Origin: Owenia fusiformis
Lineage: Eukaryota; Annelida; Polychaeta; Sabellida; Oweniidae
Assembly: GCA_903813345.2 (NCBI GenBank)
Contig: CAIIXF020000005.1
Location: 18,543,375-18,607,374 of the forward strand
DNA: 64,000 nt
Direction of reading: 5' to 3'
Shown here: in pieces, positions 44,039 through 59,941 of the stretch
How positions within the stretch are numbered: the first letter of the stretch is position 1
How the letters are laid out: every line of letters begins with the position of its first letter
Translations under genes and position numbers: made by a program
The notes under the pieces: model-generated
Database searches by the model: none
The model's input: the letters and a program-made list of their open reading frames with translations, nothing else
What the model was told of the DNA's origin: nothing

Positions 44039-46318
44039 TTGCTCGTAATTCTAGTTGATTCATAATTATAAATTTACAAAATAACTTAAAACTATATCTG
44101 TCCTTTCGACCTATATAAGAGGTCCTACCAATGATATGACCTACAATGTAAATACTGAAATGACAAACCCAATATTAAGACAATCAAACGGTGAGCTACA
44201 TAGATAACATTATCTCTCTGTGGAGATGCATCTGTATCGAACACCGGATCGAATAAACTGAATCGCATGAATCGGGTATGAGTGATATGGTCGCATGTGT
44301 TATTTTTGCAATAAATGTACATGATGGAAAAATAAAAGAAATAAAATGCACATTGAATTGAAAAAGGAAACTTCCAGATCCTTCACCGAGTGACAATTAT
44401 CAGCTTACTATATTGTAGAATTTTCTTTTTACATATATGTTTTCAATTTATATTGTTCTTATGATAATTGTCACTTACTGAATATAATAACAATAGTTCT
44501 ATATGAAAGGTTATCCGACCAAGATTAGCGGCTGCAGTGCGTCACTCATCTGAAAAAACAGGACACTAGAACGGCGCATATAAAGCAGGCTGATAAGGAT
44601 CAATATAATAAATATAAAAGGTGTTCATAATAAAATATAATTAAAACAAAGAGCATAATTAAACAAATATCGATATTTATTTTGTTTGAAATATACAATC
44701 ATCGACATTTGGCTGATTTAAGGCTAGATTAAATCAATTTTACACTATTTATTTCAGTGGATCGGTAATGTTGATTAAAAGCTCAGTTAGGAGTTTTTCA
44801 GAGTTCATTATCATACCATCATCATCATATCATAGCGTTCACATTTTTTGCTGCTAGATACAGCAATACATTGCGGCACAATCAAAATTACATTTAGTTG
44901 TTCCATTGCAAAGTCGTATAGCCATTTCAACACAGCAGTATAAATTAATCATTGCAACGCTAAGTGCCACGTAAGTAAACCATCCACAATTCCTTTAAAG
45001 TTTAAAGCACAAATTATAGATTCGGGATTACTCTAAATGTGATAACGGCATTTTGGCCGATTCATGCAGATTGAGATTGTATCGACACTGAACACTAAGG
45101 AGTGCATAAGCAACTGACTGAATGGTTTAATAAATTTCCATATGCTCATTTAACATTCCTTCAATTCAACACCCAATGGAGAATGTGATTGTAGCCTTTC
45201 AGATTTGTGCCCAATCGTGAAACACAATCATGACTGAGCATTTAAGACCTCTTCTCATACGGCCTATTGTTTTATATTCATATTGCAACTTTGTCCCTAC
45301 CTATTGACACTTGCTATGCCTAATGACACATGTAAGTTTCATTCTTGACACGTGTAAGAGTCATATCTACATTCTGACTTCTGACAGTACATATATCACT
45401 ATCAGTAAACCATGTCACGTGCATACAACAAGCAGTGCCATCTTTACAAGCATTTTTATTTGGCACAAATATTTTTGTTTTGTTGTATGCTAAAGTTTTT
45501 TCAGAGATTTTATAACCACGCAAGTCCAACATCACAAGCATCCAACCAATAAACGTCTGAAGCAAAATATATGTATCCTTTTGCTTTAATGATATTCTAT
45601 TATTTGTACACAATAGTCTACAATATATTTTATCTCGTTTGAAATGCCATTCTCTATAAAAGGAAATTCACAATAAATACATGAACTGAGAGCAAGCCCT
45701 CCTTCAATTAAATACTTTACTGTGAATGGGTATGACATTGAATATAATTAATAACGAGGTTTCGATAAAATAAAGAACATTAAGAAACCTCAAGTTTACA
45801 TTTTTAAGTCCACGATGGCAAGAAATCATCCCATAGAACTGGGACACATGAACTGAGATTATTGCAACAGATGTCATCTACTTTCCAATAGTAAATAAAC
45901 ATGACACTAAAATGGTTTATTATTAACGTTGTTATTGACGTCGATGTTACGTTTTTACGTAAATTAGTCTATTGCAGAGCACAACGCTTTGCCAGTTATT
46001 AATCCAGTTGATTTGGCTACATCGTGTACTCGGGCAATAGAATACCCGAATGCATCTGTTTTAATACCACTCATTCTAACATAATCACATAAAACTCAAT
46101 TTAAAAACAAGTTCAATTCATCAAAAATGCAAACTTGAAAGTTGAATGAAGTCACACACCAGCAGGGACTATTTGTCAAAAATGTAGCACATCCTTTAAA
46201 CGTGGTGACAAGTGTGCAATTTTATACACTTATATATATTCAAATATTTTGGAGTTTATTGCGTATTCAGCTGAAAATGTGGGACGTGTACGTAAACGTT
46301 GAATGTTTTTATCTTGTG

Positions 46319-47368
<1,050 letters not shown>

Positions 47369-50300
47369 CTATATGACACTGTATGTTTATAAAACGCTGT
47401 TCACTTGTTAAGTTTGTAATATGCGATGACTTTTTTCACTTCAAAGCAAGTCAAATTGTTCTCATAAAAAATAGTGAGAAAAATGTATTCACTGGTTCTA
47501 GTGTCATTGGGGTCAAATAAACAGAATGGAACCTCTGCTGCCATATATCAACATGCTGAACCTTTAAAAATGTCTGTCAAATTCCTGACACATACGTCAG
47601 TTGACCATTGCAGTCAGAACATATATTTACTTACAGAGGTAAAGTCCAAATGACACTACGTTTGTGTATATTGAGAATTCCCAAATTCCTGGATTAATTA
47701 CACATTAAGCATCAATCGCCGTTATTCCTAAAATGTCTTGTTATGTAACAATGCGTGAACGATACTCATTCATCCATTCATCCGAGCCCCAATTGATGAA
47801 ATTGATACAGTCACTTCACGTTCAGTCTAACTTGCCACGACTACATTGGCGATAAACGGGGGACCTTTTAGACCCAAAATGCGACATTCAGGAGAGATAA
47901 GCATATTTGTCTTGAGAGTCAGATCACATAACAATCGTCCAACATGTGATTGGTCCAACCAACTTTGTAGTATTCTAGCACTAGTAAATGTTTAATTCAT
48001 AAATTAGGAGAAACTTACACCTAAGAAACAACAGCCGGACTTCATTTCAGAATTGAGATATATCGGTGTCAGAATGCGATTATACTGGTGTATTGGTACA
48101 GGGGCACGGGATGGTATTTCATGTTACTATGGACATATGATACCTACAAACAATGATACTCGTAAACAATTTAACAGGGCAAGAAACAACATTTTACACT
48201 GGGGTCAGATTTCTTCCTTTAGAGCCAGAACCAATAATGTTTCTTGCATAGCAAACTTTGTGAGAAACATCCAAGTAACATTAGGAGCAAGACTCGTCAT
48301 GCACGGACGTCACGCAAATATGAATGTCAAACAACACGAACGTCATGTAACTTTCACCCATCTATAAAATCCATTAATAAAAAACGCTGTCATTCTGTCA
48401 CAAACCGGAGTGCCACATGACCAATTTTCAGAAGGCTTTCCCAATGGATATGACATCATTACTCCTTACCATGACGTAAAAGCACTTTAAGAAGTGTAGG
48501 GTTACTTATGAAGTTCCTATTATGAAAGATCTCTTCTCTTTCTGTTGATGTTGTTTAGCTTGTTATTCTTTTGGTACCACCCTGTGCGTGTTAGTAAAAG
48601 AGACAGATTCAGTACTTTTTATAATGGTGTATCACATGATCAAAATATTATTGCAACTTCAAATCAACGCTAAAGAGATTGACGTTGATGAAATATTGTA
48701 GGTTTTGACGTGATTATTCATTCAGAACATGCCCGCTCTAAATCAGTTCATTTTAAGCATATTTTTTAAGCATATGAACAAATTGCAAATTAAAAATATT
48801 TTAATATTTATTTCACTGAGATACGACCCGACCTTGCGAATAACAATAAATGCTAAGCACCTTTAAAGATACATTAAGCAAACTGACAGATTCTTTCAAT
48901 CAAAGTTTATTTTTTCGACATGTAACAGTCGACTTTAATAAATCAAAAATAGCTATGTGCTGCTGAGAATTAGAATTCACGAAGGGCAACGGTTTGAAAA
49001 AATACGAATTACCAAGTCGGAAAAAAGCAACTGGACTTGCAACTGTAATGTATAAGAATAATGTATTCGATGATAATTGGACAAAAACTGAATAACAGAT
49101 TTATAGACCTCGACAGAATCAAAAGTCCGCCTTTGGACTCTATTGGACTCATAAATTCATATATGCAGTCCAAATGTTTAACAATAGTATTATCCTAGTA
49201 CATGTGACATTGTTGAATCAGTAGCTATCTAGTCGTATTGTTTTATTTTACATTGTCTTATCCCCCGCAAAAAGCACAACTCGGATCATATCTATTTCCT
49301 TTCTAAATCTCCATCTACAAATCAGGTTTTTGGCATTTCTTTACAATTTTGAATCTAACCACATCTTCGTTATTTCATTCCTTTCCACGTCAACTTGTTT
49401 CACCTTATTTTTCACTTTAAAACACGACCCTTGTGAGAGTTTATTCGAGGGGCATTGTAATACTCATTAGCATACAATCACAGTGTTACTCTCAATGACA
49501 GGACCTAATCAAGAGAGCATCTCAAGAACGGGGGCCTTGATAGCACTTATTACAACTAACTTATCTCTATTCTCACAATCTCTGCCCGTCATATAGTACC
49601 AAATATGTAGGTGTATTGATAAGTTCTCCAGTTTTGGATGACTACATAAAATTGTATATTTCATTTATTGGAAGTGTATGGATTAAATAGAGCAGGTCAT
49701 AAGTGATCAAACACCTCAGTTCACGATTAATACAAGAATAAATGCCCGTTAGTTTATAGACGAATAGAGTGAACCACAAGAGTTCAAGCAAAATTATGTC
49801 AATGCCCTTGCACTCATTTTAATGCGACTAGAATCTCGATCTGACATGAATGTCCAATGTATCCCTTCCACACATATAAATCAAGAGACATAGCCATTCT
49901 ACAAAACTGATCGAAGTAAATACTCTAGCAGTGGAGGTGAACAGAGATTTGATAAATACTTTCGAGACTATGCACGATCGGGTCAATAGAGCGAGCCACA
50001 AGAAGCAACAAGAAACATCAAAACATCTAAAAGCTACGAAAATGTTATTCAGTCCAAATTTAGGACAGGCTAAGCCACAATTGAAGGCTTTGGTCATTAG
50101 AACAAACCACACTATTCAAGCAAAAACATTTTACTCTTCGGGCTCTAGTAATCAATGTGAATCGTTGTTATGAAGATGTTCTTAGTTTAGATGCTTTGTG
50201 GTCCTAATTAACGCTTGGCAAATTGATGAGTACAACAAGAGGGAAAATGAAAATTTTTTCCAAAACACTCATCAGAATTAGTTCTACTCTATGAGGTCCT

Positions 50301-53300
50301 TGTGACATAGTTGATGCAAACTAATCAGAACGTCAACAACGTGAACTGAGCGTGGCCTGGATTAGTGTAGTGCAATGTTTCTAAATATATGCATTGATGA
50401 AAATCATACATGACATCTGGAAAACGTCCCTCTTTGGTTTCTTTCCTCTTCAACAGAAAACTTTTTCAAAAACCAAGTGGTCGCTTCTATTTTCTTGACA
50501 TGTTCTGAAAAAGTTTGACGCTTCGATGCACATAAAAATCAAAAACTTCAAATCAATGATTTCGTTTAGTTTGTTAATTGTGATGTTTATTGACATAAAC
50601 ATAATGTGCCCTGGTTGTGTCTCATGTTTAGATTACATTAACCCATCGATTAAAATTAATTAACACGTGATTTGATATCTTAATTACTAGTGCAGGAGGA
50701 CAATCTCTATCAGGACGTTATGACTCTGGTACTACAGTCACCATCATCGTTTAATATGCTAGTCCAAGGCCACTAGGCTATGAACTGATGAATGTGTTTT
50801 CAATCTAAGAAAAATAAGTAACAGGTCGTATGAAATGTAAGACAAGAGCTCCACTAAGATGTCCTTACATAGCCTTCCAGGGCGGGGTACAGCATCTAAT
50901 TAGCAGTGCATACAATTTAAACAGTGTGAAAGTAATGATAAACTTTCCATAATCCGGGAACACTTGATACAGGATGAGAGTTACTACAAAATCTTGAATT
51001 CCGGCCACTTGTTGTTACCATTCAGGAAAACACTCAAGTTGCGATCACGTTTCAATGATTTATGAGTGGGCTTCCTGAAAAATGATCTTATAGAACGCAC
51101 TACTTTTTTTATTTTTCTCATACCCAATTCCAAGTCTCATGATTTTCACATCTCGATGTTTATCTCAGACATAAAATCTAATTTCATGGAAATTCAAGAT
51201 GATCATTTCAACAAAATGTCGTGAATATTATGGGGTTAATCTCTGACGCAGATAGATGTAGTAAAAGTTGGATATGTGGGAGACACACCAGGACACAAAT
51301 CCCTATAAATAATATCAACAAAAACATATTAAAACCACCTATACCTCACAATATATATTGCTGATAAATAAATACCTAAATCGGTTTTGTAAGGCTTATT
51401 GAGCTTCATGTCTACATTAATAAAAAAAATACAAGCGCGGAACGAATTAAATGTTTTCAAATGACGTTAGTTGTGACATACTCTAGTTTTTAAGGATGTT
51501 TACGATGCATCACATGGTTTTGATAAGCGTCCCTTTAAATTGCTTGCATGAATGTGTAAAAAGATAAGTAGAAAGATGTCTGTGTATTATGCTCTATTAC
51601 TTTCCAAAGATCAACTAAAACATCTCATCTTTGAAAATAGCAATTTAAATATTTTGATATTCATCACGTCTTTATGTTATTAAATTATCAATCGAGAAAA
51701 GACTGCTTGAGAACTGGTGAAGGGTTTAATCTCTTGGTATGTTTCACCTGAATCTTGCCTCAAATCCTCGGTGAGATACTTCGATGGATCAAATGCCCCA
51801 TGTGTGAGTAGAAGTACATGTACGTGTAGGTAAGAAACGCGGGTCCATGACTTGGCTAAGTTGAATATTAAGGGTACATACATGTAGATTCTTCACAGCC
51901 AACACTCGAACTGATATTATATAAAAATCTCTCAGTGATTATCAGTTGAAATATTGACACAAAACCTTCTTATAATCTTTGTGATGAACTTTACTACCAA
52001 TTTTAAAGTTAGTGCATTATTAGTCTAGAGTAAAACAATGAATCGTAAGCTTCGAATTCAATGAGATATCATAGCCAAAGATAAAGAATGTAAACAGCCT
52101 CTGTGAAATAATCATCCCATTCTCCAATACAGAGACCTGGCCCTGACAAGAATACTATGGAATTGGCTTAACCTTTTGAAAAGTTGAACAATCTGGAGAT
52201 GTCATTTGTATTCATTGACATTAGTGCATAATATTTGCATTTGAATCAATTTGTGTTTGATAAATTATCATTTTCCCTTATGTATCCAGAAATCATTTTG
52301 ATACTCATCACATATTTCTTTTCTCAAAAAGCGATATGAAAGAAACTTATTGAAGGCGGTGATCTCTCCAAATGCCTAGAAAAAGCAACCCATCACCCTG
52401 TAAATCAGGCTTCTTATAACGGGTATATCAAAGGGACCTTCTTCAAAACCCATTACAGACATCTTTAGACAGTTGAAATTAATTACACCTCGGAAAACGA
52501 ATTCTTTGACCTTGGCCTTTTCAATTTCTTTGACATTTATCTTAAAGAGAGAATCAGATATTTGTTTCAGTTTTAGAATATTTTTTGGCTCATGTCATTC
52601 CTTGTCATGTCTATGTCACAAAAGTGCATACTTTATTCCAGGAAAACTAAAGATTTTACAATAATGTATTATTTTCCTATAAGAATGGTTACCATTCTTA
52701 TTATTTGGGAGAATTTAAACATTTTTCACCCATTTTTGCACTTTGAATCATTAATAACTTCACCAATTTATAACATATTGTGAATCTTTTGAGAAATATT
52801 GTATTTGATATTGTAAGGAATAGATTGGTAGGTCAATTATACATGTTGCTTATAATTTTGTCACCCCCTAAACATCAGATTCTGCCTTTAACATGGCATT
52901 CCATTCATTTTCATGAAGGTGCAGGCTGATTTGATCCAAAGATCATTACATATTTGTATACTAGTAATTGGAAGTCTTGCTCCAAGCCCTAGGGGTTAAA
53001 AGGCTTGATGCAAGACTACAGATTGCCAGTGGTAGAAGTATGAACTTATTTCAGACTTTCAACATTCCATTGTTTGACCCTTAATTGCATTTGACCTTTG
53101 ATTGCATTTGCATTGACATCCAACCCTTCACCTTCTATACATTACAACAGAACGGCAAATAAACATGTTATTTACAAATCCAACTGTTCACAGAAGAAAA
53201 TATAGTACCACAAACTTATAAAAGCAATCAAAGAGACAAGAGGCATAAAACAAGACTAAGATATGATAACAATGACATTATCAAACAATGATAACACTGA

Positions 53301-54018
53301 AATGGCCTCCTGTGTAAGAAAAACATATACAGTGATACTTGTATAGTTGAACACCAGTGAAGCTGCCTAAAATATTCAGCTTTGAACATTTCACAGGGTG
53401 AAGCTTCATTTTTCTGCTTCAAATCACAGGGTATAGAGAGAAAATGCTCCACTATAAGCAGGCATTTGCTTCACAGAGGTGTTTATGTTTACAAGTTTAG
53501 CTGTGCATGTACTATCTTTTGATTTGTAAAAAGCTTTAAGACAATCCAATGTCAAATGCTGACTGATTCTCACAAGACTTAAGGCATATCTGGTCCCATC
53601 AAGATCTATGAAGATGTGTAATTTTAAGATTGATTTCAACAACCTTGGCTACACAATTCCTTATCATGTTATCAAACTCTCTTGTTAGGGTATTGTTTAA
53701 AATAAATTCAAGAAGCACAAACATAAAACTTCATCAAATCAAGTCAAGTTTATCTAAAATATCTGTAATTGTGATAAGGTCATCGAATTCTTATCCAGTT
53801 TATGGTTTGAGATATGATATATTAAGAATACACTAACTGACATATCCATATATAGAATGAACAAGAGTATAATAGGCATAACATGTACATTGTTCCAAAG
53901 TCACCAGACATCATGGGTACAAATGTCCCTGCATATAAGCAATGGCGGTAAGACACTTAGGCCAAGTAGGTTGATGGCCAAGTTGTAAATAGTTTCTTAC
54001 ACCAATTGACCGAAATTT

Positions 54019-54088
54019 TACCCTGCATGCAGAGTCTAGTTAACGAAGCTCTCTTTTAAGAAGTGAAGTGAAACGAATGCAAAGGGTA
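54019..54088 (+). repeat. Dispersed repeat family R3, copy 2
   Basis: Nearly identical to 27058-27123, with a small extra insertion (GTTAAC in place of GAC) and a few substitutions. Confidence 0.85.
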
Positions 54089-54581
54089 ACGAAATTTATA
54101 CAGGAAAAATTTCACAAATGCCAAACTGGAATTTTCCCAAGTTCTTTGAATCAACATATTTCTTTGAACAATAGAATGCCAAAAATACAGTATGGTATAA
54201 CCTGTATATCTAGAATATGAATACTTCTCAATATGAACACTTTTCAGTCAAATTATTTCTATCTTCAATTGAGCCCATTGTACATGTTGTAAGAGAACCT
54301 TTGAATGTGAACACCTCACAACACAATTCTTAAAGTACAGTGAACAGTTACATCCCAATGTCTAATGTGAACACATTTTCTTGACACCTGTTACGAACAA
54401 AAATCGTTTAAATAAAAATAATTAGTAAGTCTAAAGAGCTATTATTCTTGCATCAAGCCAGACACTTGAATCATTGAGAAGAACAGGAAATGTCTGAGAT
54501 GTCCAAAAGAAAACAACAACATCATTTGATGGGATAGTAATTTGAAACAAGGAATTTATATGCAAAATATCACCACCTGCC

Positions 54582-54678
54582 ATTTGTTACAGAAGCTGAA
54601 TGCCAGTCACAAACCGCCAAACACAAAAAGTTGGAGACTATAACAGAATGTCGTCAATTCTTTTGGTGTTGACATAAA
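54582..54678 (+). repeat. Dispersed repeat family R2, third copy
   Basis: Shares ATTTGTTACAGA, AACCGCCAA, GTTGGAGACTATAA and GACATAA in order with 31712-31812. Confidence 0.7.
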
Positions 54679-57305
54679 AATGTTTTGCAGTCAAATAAGA
54701 GCTATTTTAATTAATAAATATGTCTACATGACTAGATTCAATTTCATGACAACTACATTCAATTATACCATTATTGCAAAGATGATGTATTGAGATTGTG
54801 ACTGCAGTGACCTGCATGAATAATAGACTGCAGGCAGACCTCCAGCCAGCCTTTGCTAAGGTGGAGTGGTCTCTTTCCCCAAAAAAATCCAGGGGGTTCA
54901 GATTTGACAACTTTGGCTCGGAATGGTGAAAACTGCATGATTTTGAAGGAGTTTTTGGTCAGGGGGGATTCGGACCCCCTGGCAACAGGCCATTACTGCA
55001 TCAACATATTATCAAAATATATGTACATGGAACTTACTTTCATATAGTTATTTTCTAAGAAAATAAGTAAAAGTACTTTGCTACAAACACAGAATCTTGA
55101 ATCAGAACCTTGATACAATACTATCTATAACCTTTGTTGTATTACGTAATATCGCTTCATATTTCAACTGATCTTTAATGCACACATTATGTCTTTGGGA
55201 ATATGTATGTCCAATAACTTGAAATAAATAAAGGATACAACAAAAGTACTTATTCCTAGAAATCAAAAGGAGCACCAAAGTGCAACTTGTATTGTTGCCC
55301 CAAAGAGTTCATATTGTTTTGAATTTTCATGATAATCCTTTATTTCCACTGACATCTTGGAAAATCAAATAAGAATTCCATTTACCCAGGTGACTTAATT
55401 TTTTAGGGATATAATACTTTAATAATAACAATTTCTTTGTATCATTTGTATCATTTATTTCTTAGAGACTACATAAGCATGAACATGCAGTGAATTTGCA
55501 CTTTTGTAACAAATGACACGAGGTATATCAATTTCTTACATTCCCAAGCCAGAGTATTATACATAAAATTGAATATATATCCATTAAATAAAATCTATTT
55601 TCATTGATGCTTTATCAGACAGGTCAAGATCCCTGGATTTGAGTTCAATATAGTGGACATTGAATAATTTCATGATATGGGATTTATAGCCCCAGTATCT
55701 CTCCATTATGTGATAAGTACCACTATGCATTGGAATTTGACCACACCAAAATCTCAGTTTTGAGTGAAGACAATACACAATCAACTTTAATATTTACACA
55801 AATCTTGTATTTCTGACTTTTGATAGCAGGTTTGATTTAGTATTTACCACAATGCAAGAGTTACATAGATACTGTAACAGTAGAATGTAACTCTTTGCAT
55901 TCTTCAGGCTGAAACTAATCCACTATCATAATGTTACATAATAATGTGGTGATTTGGCACATTGTGAAATTGCACTGATAATTTCGACAATATAATCTAA
56001 TAATCTGCACATTGAGTTGATTTAGAATATTAGGGTTTTCATAATGGTGGGCCCCACCAACCACCAATCTTAGATAACATAACCCTGAAAGTTCAATTTT
56101 GAAAATATTGGGACAACATCCCAACAAAAGGTACCCATTTAAATTTTAATAGCATACACTCCATGCCACATAAAGACGGTCATGAATGTTAAACTAAATA
56201 ATATACAAAGTCTACTGATGGGAGCGGAGAAAACAAGATGAATATTTGGCCCATTAGTCCAAATCTCTGAATAAGCTTTATTGTGATATATGATAAAGGT
56301 TTTTATGTTTTTTGATCTATGATTAGCTGTGGATGGGGGGGGGGAGGGGGGGGGGAGAGGTGGTCATTATGAAACACCCTATATCTTACAATTTTCTAAA
56401 TCCATTTTATTACAGGAACTTGTCTGAGCTGGAGGATTGGGGACAATATATTGAGGAGCATTCTATTTTAGGTAACAAATTGTCTATCTAACAATTCAAC
56501 CTAGCAACAATAGTAATGAGTTCCTGTGCATTTCATGTTTGAACAAAGCCTGAAAACTTCAGACCTGAAATTAATAAAGGCTGAATTGACCTTGGTTTTT
56601 GACTAATTTTGAGCATTTTAAATTCAATATATCAACACCTATCAACAATATAATAACACCCTTTCATTTGTTCTACTAAAAGATTCAGTAAGATACCTAC
56701 AACTTAGCTTAACAACACAGTGTGAGCATAGTGTTAATGGAGTGAAATTAAGTGCTGAGCATTCTAACAGTTTAAGTACATATTTACAACCAGTATGATA
56801 TGGGTGAATATAACTCAATGAACATCCAGAAGTCTATAAAAATGGCCATAAAAATGCAGCTTTTCATGTTTACTGAACTATGATTTAACAATTTAAAAGA
56901 TTTTTCGACACTTACATGAATCTGTTTAATTTATTATCAACTTAACAGAATCTAAATATTATGAACAAATGATAAATAGACATTCATTTAAATATATGAT
57001 GTGAGTCCATTTTTCTAAGAATTGTAATTAACACAATTTCAAGTACTTCACCTTACATGTTTTTGAGAAAAAATTTAAATACAATGATCTGATGATACAA
57101 TGGTAAACAGCTACAGACTAATCTATGTGGGTTATTCTTGAAATTTTGAATCTAAAAGTGTAACACATGTGTTGTGTAAAAATAAAATGTTACATTTAAG
57201 CAGAACAAAGTTTGATGAGCAATACATACTGATATGTATTTTGTAAAAGCATGGGTGTCCGAAAAGGACTGAGTTATCTCTGGGGATTTCCTTCGTGGTA
57301 CATAA

Positions 57306-58295
57306 TTAAGATATCTCAACTGGTGTAAAATTAGGTCCGACATTTATAAATAATTTTCTATTTGCCCCCCATAGCAACATAGAAGCCATGCCTGTGGTAA
57401 TTGCAGTTACTATACCAAATAATATGATCGGGAAATTTCCCTTTCTAAGACATTTATACCCGAAATAACCATCAGAACACTGGCATAGCAGATCAGCACC
57501 TGGACCATTCATCTGACATTGTGTATTCTGGAGGGGGCACTTAATGTCATCCAGGTTACATCTGTCCCTTTGAGTGTCACATGTAAGACTTGTGTCCCCC
57601 AGGGTTATACTCTCCCAGGAACTCATACCTCCAGGGCATGTGCACATTTTCGATAGAATCAAAGTATTTAACGAGGTTTGACCTTGGAAATATTTCCATA
57701 TAGAGTGATCTGAGCAGTTTGGTTCTGTCACGCCAGCTAAGGATATTATTTGCACATTTTCAAGTTCGTCTGCATATTTTGTAAGGATATCAAATGTGAT
57801 TTTACAACTTGATAGATCAATGCCATCTATTTGTGTGCCATTTAAACAGCATCTTCCTGAGAAAGTTAAGTTTCTATCTACACAATATTGATAGATGTCA
57901 CTAGCTGCTGTTATATTGCTAGGTGAACAAGTCTGCATTGCACATACATGTTGACCTGGTTGTGCTGTTGTAGGCCCTGTTGTATGTGTTGTAATAGGCC
58001 ATGTTGTTGGTCCTATTGAAGGCCCTGTTGTATGGGCTTTAGTTTGCCCTGTTGTAGGTTCTGATGATTCTGTTGTAATCGGCCATGTTGTTGGTCCTAT
58101 TGAAGGCCCTGTTGAATGGGCTTTAGTTTGCCCTGTTGTAGGTTCTGATGATTCTATTGGAATCGGCCATGTTGTTGGTGCTGTTGAATGAGCTATTGTA
58201 GGTCCAGTTGTAGGTTTTGTGGTGGTATTAGATGCTGGTACAAGGTCCCCATTGCACAAGAACAAAATCAGTGAGAATGCCCCTATCCCCTTCAT
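57306..58295 (-). CDS. ATRAID-like type I membrane protein with mucin-like insert
   Basis: The frame from the ATG at 58295 encodes 329 residues. A signal peptide (about 1-21, IGAFSLILFLCNGDL) precedes a Thr/Pro/Ser-rich mucin-like segment (22-114). That segment contains two near-identical 28-residue units (48-75 and 76-103, starting ESSEPTTGQT). A Cys-rich domain (118-245), an EGF-like domain (253-282, CQCSDGYFGYKC) and a transmembrane segment (288-309) follow. Cys pattern, EGF position and LLCQCSDGYFGYKC...RKGNF match all-trans retinoic acid-induced differentiation factor (ATRAID/APR3). That protein is about 170-230 residues and has no long mucin part. Upstream in-frame codons (to 58334) lie before a TTTTTTTCAG acceptor 4 bp upstream of the ATG, so they are intronic and a 5' UTR exon must lie further right. 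Confidence 0.85.
   Translation of the reverse strand: MKGIGAFSLILFLCNGDLVPASNTTTKPTTGPTIAHSTAPTTWPIPIESSEPTTGQTKAHSTGPSIGPTTWPITTESSEPTTGQTKAHTTGPSIGPTTWPITTHTTGPTTAQPGQHVCAMQTCSPSNITAASDIYQYCVDRNLTFSGRCCLNGTQIDGIDLSSCKITFDILTKYADELENVQIISLAGVTEPNCSDHSIWKYFQGQTSLNTLILSKMCTCPGGMSSWESITLGDTSLTCDTQRDRCNLDDIKCPLQNTQCQMNGPGADLLCQCSDGYFGYKCLRKGNFPIILFGIVTAITTGMASMLLWGANRKLFINVGPNFTPVEIS
57987..58154 (-). repeat. 84-bp coding tandem repeat, two copies
   Basis: The two 28-codon units in the mucin-like region differ at only a few bases; a third, partial unit flanks them on the N-terminal side. Confidence 0.9.
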
Positions 58296-58817
58296 GGTTT
58301 CTGAAAAAAATAAACCAAATAATAATAAATACATAAAATTATGGAATAATTAGATTGCCTTATATTGTTGATTTTTCCTTAAATACCTCTGTTTTACTTC
58401 TGACACAAATGAACTAAAACTGGAACAGATAAATCATGTCAAAAAACAAAAGGTTGCTTAAAGCCTGTCACAGAAAACTCAATAGGAAAACCAAAAATTT
58501 CCACATATTGATCCCGGGATATTGATGCATAGTAGTCATTCAGTGATGCCATTTGTAAAAGATGTGTTAACAAAGTGAAACCTTGTAAAAGTACTCCAAG
58601 AACTAACATATTTTAACAGTGAGTATGTATATAGAAAGCAATAGACTGAAATCTACCAACTTTTTGCTAAATCAAAATTAGTAATTTGGAATATTGTATA
58701 ATTTGTAAGATTTAGTCAAATTTCTCAGATGGATATTGCTTCCATTATTTTTTCATCTTGGTCATTTTTGTTGTTTAATAATCGTAGCTTATTAGAATGA
58801 TTAGACTTTTTTGTTTT

Positions 58818-59820
58818 TCAGTGCAATTGTTTTTTGTTCCTTTCTACCAATTCTTGAGAATGAAATAAAATGTCTTTCCAAACCTTGTTGGAACAAAATA
58901 GCATAGACAACATTTTCTTAGACCTCTCAATATTATAGTTACACAAAGGAAATTTTGGTTGATTAAACAAAAAGTATGCAAAAACTTAAAACCCCCCAAA
59001 ATAGATAAAAATTAAGATAAACCATTTATTTCATTAACAAGATACTTTTTTAAAATCAACCAAACTTTCCTTTGTACAATTACAATATTGAGAGACCTAA
59101 ACAGTTGTGTTTATGTCGTTTTGTTCCAATGAGGTTCGGATAGATGTTTCATTTCATTCCGAACGTATGATACCAAGAACGAAAGAAGTGTCTGATGTGT
59201 TTTCTAAAACAATATAGAGAAAAGTATATATATATATTTCAAATTATAATGTTACCATCCAACTGATGACCATTAAATTGACAATGTGTAAAATTTTCAG
59301 AATGTTTTGATGACTGCTGTAAGAGAAATGCGTGTTCAAAAAGTTCACCATATCGATACCACTCCTTTACTACATATTTTACAATAGAGTCCCCTTTTAT
59401 TAAGAAGAAGCTAAACACAAAAGGACTATGCCCGATCTTCCATACAAACCCAGTGTGGTGACAAAGAAAACTAGATGTAGATGAACCTAATCTGTGTTGT
59501 CTCTGAGCAAAAGTTGAGAGAGATAAAGAGATAAAAATATGTTTGCATTGCAGAAACCTTGCAACAATTGAAAATAACATTTCAGTTTGATTCAATTTGA
59601 TATGTTAATACAGTTTGGACCATAAATAAATGAGAAGTCGATTTTCTATTACCATTTTCAAACCATGGTGGTTTGAAGAAAGCCCATATAGTTTCCAATA
59701 TTGTCTACATACATATCCCCTAAAAGGAGTGGTATCGATATGGAGAACTGAATTCAACAATGTTTTTCTCTTAAACCAATCATTGAAAACATTCTGTAAA
59801 AAAACACAGTATTTTATGTA
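58818..59820. repeat. Fold-back family FB, first group
   Basis: A forward arm (about 58850-58990, with GGAACAAAATAG and CAAAGGAAATTTTGGTTGATT) is followed by an inverted arm (about 59030-59170). The tail block containing CATATCGATACCACTCCTTT (about 59345-59370) is also inverted at about 59725-59750. Both pairs could fold into hairpins. Confidence 0.8.
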
Positions 59821-59941
59821 ATGTTGACTGATTGACAACAATTTAATGTGAAAATTATTTATATATATTTTATATAACTGTTTTTGTTAACATTTAAAAA
59901 AAAATTATTTAGAAATATTTTATGTAACTGTTTTTGTTAAC

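Larger units (their letters stand above)
42328..46318. other. Non-coding stretch right of the Polinton, with dispersed repeats
   Basis: It carries one copy of fold-back family FB at about 42421-42782 and one copy of R4 at 43922-44038. Short frames here (for example 42916-43194) have no recognisable domains. The end would be the 3' flank of the KLF15-like gene. Confidence 0.6.

Noticed and set aside
48053-48367. 104-codon plus-strand frame
   Set aside because: No domain, signal peptide or splice context, and unusual composition; probably a chance frame.
49828-50173. Overlapping open frames on both strands (94 and 80 codons)
   Set aside because: The plus-strand peptide looks weakly protein-like, but with no family match, no splice sites and openness on both strands it cannot be supported as a gene.
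59239-59841. Minus-strand frames of 118 and 78 codons
   Set aside because: Both lie inside fold-back repeat FB and overlap its inverted blocks, so they are repeat-derived.
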